NCBI RefSeq assembly: GCF_900232865.1
Contig: NZ_OCTS01000003.1
Location: 245,464 to 309,463, forward strand
DNA from: Corynebacterium dentalis
GTDB lineage: Bacteria; Actinomycetota; Actinomycetes; Mycobacteriales; Mycobacteriaceae
Direction: 5' to 3'
DNA: 64,000 nt
Numbering within the stretch: the first letter of the stretch is position 1; each line of letters opens with the position of its first letter. This document shows positions 7,727 to 15,594 of the stretch, one piece after another. The translations under genes and the position numbers were made by a program. A model generated the notes under the pieces. That model was given only the letters and a program-made list of their open reading frames with translations. It did no database searches and was not told the DNA's origin.

Positions 7727-9826
7727 ATGGGTCTTAAGGGCCGTAATTTGCTGACCAAGCTGGACTTCCGTTCCAGCCGTTCCCACCGCACCTGCCTGTA
7801 CAAGTGTGGTGATGCCTGCAGCAAGCCAGTTCCGAACACGTCGAAAAACACCTACTTCGGCGATCTGATGGACCGTGAGTTCACCCGCCGTAGCGCGTTG
7901 CGCACCGGTGGCGCCGCTGTGGTCACCGTGGGTGGTGCGTCCTTCATCGCCGCATGTTCGGATGGCAATGGGCTCGACGCCAACTCCTCCGATGCCTCCG
8001 CGACCTCCAGCTCCGCTGCAGATGTCCCTACCCCACAGGGCCTTAACTTCGAGATGGTTGCACCCAATACCGAGGACGCAGTGACCGTTCCCAACGGTTA
8101 CTCCCAGAAGGTCGTCATCCGCTGGGGCGACAAGGTGGTAGACGGCGCGGGCGAATGGTCCGTGGACAACCAGAACGTGGAAGATGCCAAGCGCCAGTAC
8201 GGCTTCAACAATGACTTCGCCGCCCTGCTGCCAATCGAGGGTCAGGACAACCGCTTCCTGCTGGTCTCCAACCACGAGTACACCACCCCACAGCAGATGT
8301 TCCGCGACTACGATGCGGACAACCCCACCGAAGAACAGGTCATGATCGAGATGGCCAACCACGGCCTGTCTGTCGTGGAGGTTGAGGGCAACGACAAGGA
8401 CGGCAGCCTCAAGCCGGTCATGGGCAAGTACAACCGCCGTATCCACGGCCACACCCCGTTCGAACTGCGCGGACCAATCGTGGGCCATGACCTGGTCAAG
8501 ACCACCAAGGATCCCGAGGGCAAGATGGTGGAGGGCACCTTCAACAACTGCTCCGGTGGCGTGACCCCATGGGGAACCATCCTGTCCGGTGAGGAAAACG
8601 TGGACCAGTACTTCGCCGGAGGCGAGGAGGTCAAGGACGAAAAGACCCGCGACCGCCTCAAGCGCTACGGCATCGAGGACCCAGAGTCCCAGCGCAAGTG
8701 GGAGCGCTTCGAAGATCGCTGGGACGTTCGCAAGGAGCCAAACGAGCCCAACCGCTTCAACTACGTGGTGGAGATCAACCCCTGGGATCCAGAGTCCACC
8801 CCGGTGAAGCACACCGCGCTGGGCCGCTTCAAGCACGAGGGCTCCAACATCCACGTCACTGGCGACGGTTCCGTGATTGCGTACTCCGGCGATGACTCCC
8901 GCTTCGAGTACCTCTACAAGTTCGTCTCTTCCCGCAAGATGCGCTCCGGCAATACGGACGCTGACCGCGCAGAGAACATGAAGATCCTGGACGAAGGCAC
9001 CCTGTACGTGGCGACCTTCAACGGCAACTCCGATGACTTCTCCGAGTCCGGCAAGCTGCCAGAAGACGGCGCTTATGATGGCGACGGCGAGTGGAAGAAG
9101 CTGGTCACCGTAAAGGCTGACGGCTCCGCTGAGTCTCACATCGATGGCATGTCTGCTGAAGAGGTCATCATCTACACCCGCCTGGCGGGCGATGAGGCCG
9201 GCGCCACCAAGATGGACCGCCCAGAAGACGTTGAGCCGCACCCAACCACCGGCAAGGTCTACGCAGCACTGACCAACAACAAGTACCGCGGCGCCAACCG
9301 CGAAGGCAAGGACGATGCGCCTATCGCCGAGTGGGCTCCTATCCAGGAGAACAAGAACGGCATGGTGCTGGAGCTGGATGACGATCACACCGGCGAGAAG
9401 TTCACCTGGAACCTGCTGCTGGTCTGTGGCGATCCAGAGGCAGCTGAGACCTACTTCGGTGGCTTTGATAAGTCCAAGGTCTCCCCGATCTCCTGCCCGG
9501 ACAACCTCACTTTCGATTCCTTCGGCAACCTGTGGGTGTCCACCGACGGAAACGCCCTGGAATCCAACGACGGCCTGTTCGCCGTGGCCCTCGAGGGCGA
9601 TGCCCGCGGCCTGACCAAGCAGTTCCTCACCGTTCCTGCCGGTGCAGAGACCTGCGGCCCGCTGGTCTTCGAAAAGCGCGTCCTGGTCAACGTCCAGCAC
9701 CCGGGTGAAGACGACGAAGCAACCGTGGAAAACACCTCTTCCCACTGGCCAGATGGTGGCGATTCCCTCACTCGCCCTGCCACCGTGGTGGCATGGAAGG
9801 ATGACATGGGCACCATCGGCGCCTAG
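7727..9826 (+). CDS. phoX: PhoX-family alkaline phosphatase, Tat-exported lipoprotein
   Basis: A 699-aa DUF839/PhoX protein; family members are secreted calcium- and iron-dependent phosphomonoesterases that scavenge phosphate. The N-terminus is unusual: a 47-residue leader with a C-x3-C-x3-C motif (C23, C27, C31 in CLYKCGDAC) and PVPNTSKNTYFGD precedes a twin-arginine signal (FTRRSALRTGGAAVVTVGG, R54-R55) ending in a lipobox-like IAAC (C77). Family blocks include FNNDFAALLPI, LLVSNHEYTTPQQM, NNCSGGVTPWGTILSGEE, and the C-terminal CPDNLTFDSFGNLWVSTDGN and CGPLVFEKRVLVNVQHPGE. The ATG at 7727 has GAGGAG upstream; an internal Met48 directly before the Tat signal is an alternative start. A candidate PHO box lies upstream. 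Confidence 0.93.
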   Translation: MGLKGRNLLTKLDFRSSRSHRTCLYKCGDACSKPVPNTSKNTYFGDLMDREFTRRSALRTGGAAVVTVGGASFIAACSDGNGLDANSSDASATSSSAADVPTPQGLNFEMVAPNTEDAVTVPNGYSQKVVIRWGDKVVDGAGEWSVDNQNVEDAKRQYGFNNDFAALLPIEGQDNRFLLVSNHEYTTPQQMFRDYDADNPTEEQVMIEMANHGLSVVEVEGNDKDGSLKPVMGKYNRRIHGHTPFELRGPIVGHDLVKTTKDPEGKMVEGTFNNCSGGVTPWGTILSGEENVDQYFAGGEEVKDEKTRDRLKRYGIEDPESQRKWERFEDRWDVRKEPNEPNRFNYVVEINPWDPESTPVKHTALGRFKHEGSNIHVTGDGSVIAYSGDDSRFEYLYKFVSSRKMRSGNTDADRAENMKILDEGTLYVATFNGNSDDFSESGKLPEDGAYDGDGEWKKLVTVKADGSAESHIDGMSAEEVIIYTRLAGDEAGATKMDRPEDVEPHPTTGKVYAALTNNKYRGANREGKDDAPIAEWAPIQENKNGMVLELDDDHTGEKFTWNLLLVCGDPEAAETYFGGFDKSKVSPISCPDNLTFDSFGNLWVSTDGNALESNDGLFAVALEGDARGLTKQFLTVPAGAETCGPLVFEKRVLVNVQHPGEDDEATVENTSSHWPDGGDSLTRPATVVAWKDDMGTIGA

Positions 9827-9898
9827 TTATTCCGCTGGCCCCCGGTGGATGGTCCGGTGAATTCTCTGGGGGTCACTCCGAGGGATGAGTAGAGCTCT

Positions 9899-10783
9899 CT
9901 AGACCTCTGCCCTCTCGGACACAAAGTCTCGAAACGCCTCGGCTGCTAGCGCAGCTGAGGTTTTCGCTTTCCACACCATCCCCAATTCCCGCTCCCGCTT
10001 TTCTCGCAGCGGAATCAGGTGCATTCCTGGGGTCACGATGTTCGGATCACCCAGCGGAAGCAAGGCCACGCCCAGCCCGGCAGAAACGAGCCCCGCTAAG
10101 GTGGTCAGCTCCATAGATTCGAACACCAGGTGGGGGCGGAACCCGGCGCGCGCAGTGAGCTCATCCAGCAACATGCGAGTGCCATAGCCCGGCAGCATTG
10201 CCACAAAGTCTTCGTATGCGGCCTCGCTCAAGTTGATGCTTTCGCGATCCGCCCACATGTGCTGCGCCGGAACGGCAAGCGCGAGCCGCTGTGTGGCGAG
10301 CTGCTTCCACCCCAGCTCCCCTGATTCCACGAACGCCGTGGGCTTGGGCCCCACCAGCGCCACGTCAGCCTCTCCTGCTAAGACGTGGTCTATGAGAGTC
10401 TGTGCCGCACCTTGGACCAACTGGAATGTCACATGAGGGTGATCTTCCCGGTAGGAGCGCACCAAATCCGGCACCAGCCACGTTCCCAACGAGTGCATGA
10501 AATCCAGGCGCACGGTTCCACGCTCTGGGTCCATCAGCCGATGGACTTCCTCCACTCCGCGTTGCCACACTCCGGTGGCCTCGGTCGCACTTTTGGCTAG
10601 CGCTTTGCCGCACTCGTTGATCGATAGGTGCCTGCCGTGCCGATCAAACAACGGCGCTCCCACTTCGCTTTCCAGTGCCGCGAGCCTTCGAGAGAGTGCA
10701 GACTGGCTCACGCCCAGCTTGACGGAGGAATCGACCATGTTTTGGGTCTCCGCCATGTCGAGGAACCACCTCAGTTCTTTCAT
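9899..10783 (-). CDS. LysR-family transcriptional regulator
   Basis: A 294-aa LysR-type regulator: N-terminal winged helix-turn-helix (MKELRWFLDMAETQNMVDSSVKLGVSQSALSRRLAALESEVGAPLF, residues 1-46) and a type 2 periplasmic-binding-like effector domain (about 90-290). It is transcribed divergently from an MFS transporter 85 bp away, the classic arrangement for a LysR protein controlling its neighbour. The start is the ATG giving MKELRWF; a longer frame to 10831 would run into the intergenic operator. The ligand cannot be inferred. Confidence 0.92.
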   Translation of the reverse strand: MKELRWFLDMAETQNMVDSSVKLGVSQSALSRRLAALESEVGAPLFDRHGRHLSINECGKALAKSATEATGVWQRGVEEVHRLMDPERGTVRLDFMHSLGTWLVPDLVRSYREDHPHVTFQLVQGAAQTLIDHVLAGEADVALVGPKPTAFVESGELGWKQLATQRLALAVPAQHMWADRESINLSEAAYEDFVAMLPGYGTRMLLDELTARAGFRPHLVFESMELTTLAGLVSAGLGVALLPLGDPNIVTPGMHLIPLREKRERELGMVWKAKTSAALAAEAFRDFVSERAEV

Positions 10784-10785
10784 GG

Positions 10786-10798
10786 GCAATATTATTGC
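10786..10798. promoter_or_regulatory. Inverted repeat GCAATA-T-TATTGC in the LysR/MFS intergenic region
   Basis: A perfect 6-bp inverted repeat around one central base, starting 2 bp upstream of the lysR start codon. It contains an AT-rich core compatible with a LysR operator and autoregulation. Confidence 0.35.
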
Positions 10799-10867
10799 AG
10801 AGATCGGGACATATAGACACGATCGTTGCATTTATAGAAACTATCGCCGTCCTTCACAATGGAACGT

Positions 10868-12112
10868 ATGACTTCGCACTCAGCGCAAGAGACTTCCCCA
10901 GACTTCTCGCCCGCCGACGGCTTGACCCCGGAGGATCCAGGTTATCGTCGGGCGATGGTTGGTGCGCTGTGTGCCGGGCTGGCCTCATACAACGCCTTAT
11001 ATGCGACGCAAGCAGTACTGCCGAATTTGACCGAGTCCTTTGGCATCAACCCCACCCTTGCAGCACTAACGGTCAGCGCCACCACCGGTGCATTGGCCGT
11101 CGCCGTGATTCCCACCAGCATCATCAGCGAGCGCTTCGGTAGGCGCCGGGTCATTCAAATTTCTGTGCTGGTGGCCACGCTGATTTCTCTGCTGTTGGCA
11201 TTCCTGCCATCGATAGGCTCACTCATCGCTGTTCGTGCGGTTCAAGGCTTGGCGATCGCAGGCGTGCCTGCAGTGGCCATGGCCTATTTGTCTGAGGAAA
11301 TCAGTTCGAAGCACCTGTCCAAAGTGATGGGCTTCTATATCGCGGGCAATACACTGGGCGGGCTCATCGGCCGCCTCATTCCAGGAACCGCGCTGGAGTT
11401 TTTCGAATGGCGCGGAGCAGTATTCACGGGCGCTATATTCGCTTTCCTCACCGCGATCCTGACGGCCGTCATGCTACCAGCTCAACGCAACTTTCATCCG
11501 AAGCAGATCACCTTCTCGCATGAGCTTTCCGCCCTAGGCGGGCATTTGCGCAACCACTCGTTGCTCAAGCTCTTTCTTCTGCCCTTTCTGATGATGGGCG
11601 CATTCGTCTCGCTCTACAACTTCCTGGGGTTTCGCCTGATCAGTGAATTCGGGCTTCCCGCATCGCTGGCCGCCTTCGTTTTCATCATGTACTTGTCCGG
11701 CACGTGGTCATCTGCGCGTGCTGGAACTTACATCGAGAAGTTCGGCCGAGGCGCGGTGCTCACATGGTCCCTACTCATCGCCATCGCGGGACTGGCGCTG
11801 CTGCTTGCGCCGTGGCTGTGGGCCACGCTAGTAGGCACGCTGCTGTTTACTGCATCGTTTTTCGCGGCGCACTCCACTGCCAGTTCGTGGGTGGGGCTGG
11901 CAGCTACTTCCGATCGAGCGGAAGCCTCGAGCATGTACATTCTCAGTTACTACTTGGGCTCGTCCCTCATCGGCTGGGTATCCGGATTCTTTTTCCACCA
12001 CGGATGGCCTGCATTGATTGCATGGCTCTGCGCGCTCTTTGCGATCGCTTTTGTTGTCTCACTGACCCTCGGCGGACCGGGCTCAGTACGCGCACGCTTC
12101 GCCCGCCGATAA
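10868..12112 (+). CDS. MFS transporter, YnfM-like
   Basis: A 414-aa (from this start) major facilitator with 12 predicted TM helices. The helix 2-3 loop ERFGRRRVIQ is the MFS signature, and the overall pattern (ASYNALYATQAVLPNLTESFGI at the start; SLYNFLGFRLISEFGL and HSTASSWVGLAA in the second half) resembles the YnfM/arabinose-efflux-like group. Two ATGs are possible, at 10859 and 10868; a CACAAT hexamer ends 7 nt before the second, so I prefer it, leaderless style. Probably regulated by the divergent LysR protein. Substrate unknown. It converges on the acyl-CoA synthetase gene with a 12-bp gap. Confidence 0.88.
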   Translation: MTSHSAQETSPDFSPADGLTPEDPGYRRAMVGALCAGLASYNALYATQAVLPNLTESFGINPTLAALTVSATTGALAVAVIPTSIISERFGRRRVIQISVLVATLISLLLAFLPSIGSLIAVRAVQGLAIAGVPAVAMAYLSEEISSKHLSKVMGFYIAGNTLGGLIGRLIPGTALEFFEWRGAVFTGAIFAFLTAILTAVMLPAQRNFHPKQITFSHELSALGGHLRNHSLLKLFLLPFLMMGAFVSLYNFLGFRLISEFGLPASLAAFVFIMYLSGTWSSARAGTYIEKFGRGAVLTWSLLIAIAGLALLLAPWLWATLVGTLLFTASFFAAHSTASSWVGLAATSDRAEASSMYILSYYLGSSLIGWVSGFFFHHGWPALIAWLCALFAIAFVVSLTLGGPGSVRARFARR

Positions 12113-12124
12113 TTAGAATAGGGT

Positions 12125-13837
12125 CTAGCCCACTGGCAATTCGCGCGGCATAACCTTTCCGGTCGGGTTGCGCGGCAGACGAACCATGAAGACCACGTCA
12201 CGAGGAACCGCAGGCTCCAAGAGATTCTCTCGGACCCACTGCTGAATGGACTCTTCCGTCAGCGCTTCCCCTTCTGGAGAATCGTCGCGGACTACCCAAA
12301 GCTTGATGCGCTGGAAGGTGTCGTCGTCATCAACACCCTTGGCGTAGAGGTCACGGATACCCGGCATGGAAAACAGAACCTCTTCCACGCTGCGAGGGTA
12401 AACATTCTCACCGCCAACGATGATCATGTCATCGGCGCGACCTAGAACGTAGAGGCGGCCTTCCTCGTCCAGGTAACCGCGGTCTCCCACCTCGAGGAGG
12501 CCACGCTGCTCCACCATCTTGTCCCGATCGTTGGTGTAGTTACGCATGCTCATAATACCGCGACAGTAGATGCGGCCGGGCTGATTAGGCCCCAGGCTCT
12601 TGCCATTTTCATCCAAGATGCGCAGGCGCACGCCCGCCACAGGCTTGCCCACTGTGGCGGGGGTATTCACCATGTCATTGGCATCGGCTATGGTAGCCAC
12701 CGAGTTCTCCGTGGAGCCGTAGAAGTTTCGCACCACAGGACCGAATTCCTCGACCAGGCCGGTGACCAAATCCTCGTGCATCACGTTGCCGGAGGACACG
12801 ATGAACTCCAGCGGCTGGACTTCGTAGTTACCCTCTTGGGCGACCTTGAGCTGCTCCTTTATGAAGATCGGAGAGGTGATGATGGCCTGGCATTTGTAGT
12901 TTTGCAGGTCTTCCATGGCCTGTACTGGGTCGAACTTGCGACGGAAAATCACCGTGCAGCGGTGCGCAATCAAGATGTTGACGTTAGCCCAACCCCAGCT
13001 GTGGAACAACGAGGCGGTCTGCTGCACAGTCAGATTCGCCTGCCATCCGATGCGCGGGATGATGGAGATGAGCGGAATCGGCACTAGGGGCTCACGATGG
13101 CGAACGCCCTTCGGCGTGCCCGAGGTGCCAGAGCTCATGATCACGATGCTGCCTTGGTGCGGGCGGAACGGAAGCTTTTCTTCCTTCTTGCTTGGAGCAG
13201 TATCGATCAGCTGCTGAAAGCTCTTCCACTGCGGGTTGGCGCCCTGCGGATTCTGCAGGTCTTCAGCGTGTGCGATGAAGACCTCACACTCATTCCATTC
13301 CGCGGGCAGATGCTGGCCAAATTCCTCATCCACGAAGACTGCATCCAGATGGTGCTCGCGGATCAATTCCTGCAGCTGAGAAGGCGAACTCGCCACATTC
13401 AGCAAGTAGATGGACGCCCCCGAGTAGGCCTTGGCGGCCAGGACCATTGGGATGACGCGAGAGTTGCGGGCCATCACGCCCACACGACCTTTTTTGCCAA
13501 TACCCTTAGACTGAAATACACGTGCCAAAGCTTGCGCGTCATCGCGAAGCCCGCGGTAGGTGATCTCACCCATGTCATCGATAATTGCCGTGCGGTTTGG
13601 CTCCGCATAGGCCGCGTACCAGACCTGGCGACCGCAAGTGAAGCCATACTTCGCGATGCCACCCCCCAGCACGATCTTCCCCCACAGACCCGTGCCCTGC
13701 ACCACCATGCCGGAGCGCAGCACTCCCCAGATTCCGGTAGAGACTGTCGCGACGTCCAGTGCTAGACCTTCAGCTGTATACACCGCCTTCTTAGCGCGGT
13801 TGAGGACAGACGAGATACTGGGAATTCCAATAGCCAC
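12125..13837 (-). CDS. AMP-dependent acyl-CoA synthetase/ligase
   Basis: A 570-aa adenylate-forming enzyme of the ANL superfamily. Visible core motifs are the phosphate loop IVIMSSGTSGTPKGVRH (A3), NFYGSTEN (A5), GDRGYLDEEGRLYVLGRADDMIIVGGENVYP (A7-A8) and the C-terminal lysine in NPTGKVMPREL (A10), so the enzyme should be active. The first 60 residues contain a helical, partly hydrophobic segment as in FadD-type long-chain ligases of mycobacteria. I chose GTG at 13837, which has AAGGAA 6 nt upstream; a TTG at 13855 lacks one. It sits downstream of accD3 on the same strand but with its own 108-bp leader, so it may be an accessory lipid-activating enzyme; it is not fadD32. Confidence 0.9.
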   Translation of the reverse strand: MAIGIPSISSVLNRAKKAVYTAEGLALDVATVSTGIWGVLRSGMVVQGTGLWGKIVLGGGIAKYGFTCGRQVWYAAYAEPNRTAIIDDMGEITYRGLRDDAQALARVFQSKGIGKKGRVGVMARNSRVIPMVLAAKAYSGASIYLLNVASSPSQLQELIREHHLDAVFVDEEFGQHLPAEWNECEVFIAHAEDLQNPQGANPQWKSFQQLIDTAPSKKEEKLPFRPHQGSIVIMSSGTSGTPKGVRHREPLVPIPLISIIPRIGWQANLTVQQTASLFHSWGWANVNILIAHRCTVIFRRKFDPVQAMEDLQNYKCQAIITSPIFIKEQLKVAQEGNYEVQPLEFIVSSGNVMHEDLVTGLVEEFGPVVRNFYGSTENSVATIADANDMVNTPATVGKPVAGVRLRILDENGKSLGPNQPGRIYCRGIMSMRNYTNDRDKMVEQRGLLEVGDRGYLDEEGRLYVLGRADDMIIVGGENVYPRSVEEVLFSMPGIRDLYAKGVDDDDTFQRIKLWVVRDDSPEGEALTEESIQQWVRENLLEPAVPRDVVFMVRLPRNPTGKVMPRELPVG

Positions 13838-13945
13838 AAATTTTTCCTTGTACAAACGTCGAACGAACTACTATGCATATAACGTTTTTGCCCAGAAAAG
13901 TGTTACTGCCAAGAAGCACACCGTCCTGGCGGATTTCAGACCTGG

Positions 13946-15502
13946 CTACATCGGCATGATGGTGTGCTTCTTCTCCGGCTCCAGCAAGTTCTTGTTGCGC
14001 AGCTGGCGCATGGACTGCCGCAAGCGCAGGCGGGTCTCGGACGGCTCGATCACCGCGTCGATGTAACCACGCTCTGCAGCCACGTATGGGCTGGTCATAT
14101 TGGCATTGTAGAAGTCCATGAACATCTTTTTGGCCATGGGGCGCTGCTCTTCCGGCATGGCCGCCAGCTGCTTGCCCTGCATCATCACCACGGCAGCCTC
14201 CGCGCCCATCACGGCGATCTGCGCGGTTGGCCACGCCAGATTCACATCGGCGCCGAGATTCTTGGAACCCATCACCGCATAACCGCCACCGAAGGCCTTG
14301 CGCACCACCACAGTCACCTTCGGCACAGAGGCCTCCACCATGGCAAAGCCCAGCTTCGCGCCACGGTGAATCAATCCCGCCTTCTCCTGCTCCACGCCAG
14401 GCAGGTAGCCCGGGGTGTCCACCACGAAGACCAGCGGAATGTTGTACGCGTTGCAGATACGAATGAATCGCGCAGACTTGTCCGCGGCGTCTGCGTCGAG
14501 ACATCCGGCAAGCACCATCGGCTGGTTGGCCACCACGCCCACGGCCTGCCCATCCACGCGAGCGAATCCCGTGAACACGTTCTGTCCGTACTCGTCCTGG
14601 ACTTCCAGCACGTTTTCGTCATCGAAGATACGCGTGAGGACTTCCATCATGTCGTATCCCGCGTTCGGATCATCGGGGATCACGCTGGAGAGCTCTTCGT
14701 CGCGCTCGGTAGGGTCATCGGAGGGCGCCCAGAACTTTGGTGTCTCGTCGTAAACGCTCATCGGCAGGAACTCCATGAGGTCCTTGACGTAGTTGAACGC
14801 CTCTTCCTCGCTGGGTGCCACGTAGGAAATGTTGCCGTTGCGGGCCTGCGCGTGAGCGCCGCCGAGCTCTTCGTGGGAGACCTTCTCGCCAGTCACGGAC
14901 TCAATCACGGCGGGGCCCGTGACGAACATCTGCGTGCGTTTATCCACTGCTACCAGGAAGTCCGTGGTCACGGGCGCGTACACCGCACCACCGGCAGACG
15001 GGCCCAGCAGAATGGAAATCTGGGGGCTCTGGCCGGACAGGGGCAGCTGACGTCGGGCGATTTCGGAGTACATCGCCAGGGACGTCACTGCGTCCTGAAT
15101 ACGCGCGCCACCGGAATCATTGATGCCAATCATGGGGCAGCCGATGCGCTGGGCCATGTCCATGATCTCCACGACCTTCTTGCCGAAGGTCTCGCCCACC
15201 GAACCGCCGTAGACAGTCTTATCGTGCGCATAAATGGCCACGGTCCGGCCGTTGATCTGGCCGTATCCGGTCACCACGCCGTCGCCGTAGGGCGCGTTCG
15301 GGTCTCCCGGGGTACGCCCCAGCGCGCCAATTTCGATGAAGGTGCCCTCGTCTAGCAGCGCGTCGATGCGCTGGCGCGGCGTGGTCAGGCCAGCTTCGTC
15401 GCGCTTGGCCTTCGCATTCTCCGAGCCGGGGTCTTGGGCCTTTTCGAGGCGTCGACCCAGCTCTTCGAGCTTTTCCGCCGTCGTTGCTGTGGTGTCAGTC
15501 AC
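13946..15502 (-). CDS. accD3: Acyl-CoA carboxylase beta subunit (carboxyltransferase) for mycolate synthesis
   Basis: A 518-aa biotin-dependent carboxyltransferase. It carboxylates the alpha-branch acyl-CoA to give the carboxyacyl extender used by Pks13; the mycobacterial counterpart is AccD4 and the C. glutamicum one AccD3. Two crotonase-like halves are visible: the acyl-CoA-binding half with GCPMIGINDSGGARIQD and LLGPSAGGAVYAPVTTDF, and the carboxybiotin half with VFVVDTPGYLPGVEQE and RKAFGGGYAVMGSKNLG. The start is GTG at 15502 with GAAGGAAG about 11 nt upstream. It follows pks13 with a 92-bp gap containing one copy of the TTTTCCGACGCCA repeat. Confidence 0.95.
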   Translation of the reverse strand: MTDTTATTAEKLEELGRRLEKAQDPGSENAKAKRDEAGLTTPRQRIDALLDEGTFIEIGALGRTPGDPNAPYGDGVVTGYGQINGRTVAIYAHDKTVYGGSVGETFGKKVVEIMDMAQRIGCPMIGINDSGGARIQDAVTSLAMYSEIARRQLPLSGQSPQISILLGPSAGGAVYAPVTTDFLVAVDKRTQMFVTGPAVIESVTGEKVSHEELGGAHAQARNGNISYVAPSEEEAFNYVKDLMEFLPMSVYDETPKFWAPSDDPTERDEELSSVIPDDPNAGYDMMEVLTRIFDDENVLEVQDEYGQNVFTGFARVDGQAVGVVANQPMVLAGCLDADAADKSARFIRICNAYNIPLVFVVDTPGYLPGVEQEKAGLIHRGAKLGFAMVEASVPKVTVVVRKAFGGGYAVMGSKNLGADVNLAWPTAQIAVMGAEAAVVMMQGKQLAAMPEEQRPMAKKMFMDFYNANMTSPYVAAERGYIDAVIEPSETRLRLRQSMRQLRNKNLLEPEKKHTIMPM

Positions 15503-15583
15503 GGTGCTTGGGGCTTCCTTCTCGTCGGTCTTGTCTAGGTGCGGGCTGGTGGGCGCACGGACGCGGATGGAATCGGTGTTTTT

Positions 15584-15593
15584 TCCGACGCCA
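15584..15593 (+). repeat. TCCGACGCCA interspersed repeat, copy in the pks13-accD3 gap
   Basis: The only fully intergenic copy of the window-wide 10-mer, preceded by a run of T. Other exact copies are at 23689-23698 (+), 30299-30308 (-), 33146-33155 (-), 42204-42213 (-), 42657-42666 (+), 61035-61044 (+) and 62591-62600 (-). One-mismatch copies are at 46226-46235 and 48149-48158 (-). Confidence 0.7.
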
Positions 15594-15594
15594 A

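Noticed and set aside
7682..9745. 687-codon open frame antisense to phoX
   Set aside because: It mirrors phoX codon by codon; high GC in third positions of phoX removes stops on the other strand. Composition (Val/Leu/Gly/His-rich) has no family match and there is no ribosome site.
13964..15355. 463-codon open frame antisense to accD3
   Set aside because: Shadow of a strongly conserved carboxyltransferase; His/Arg-rich low-complexity translation.
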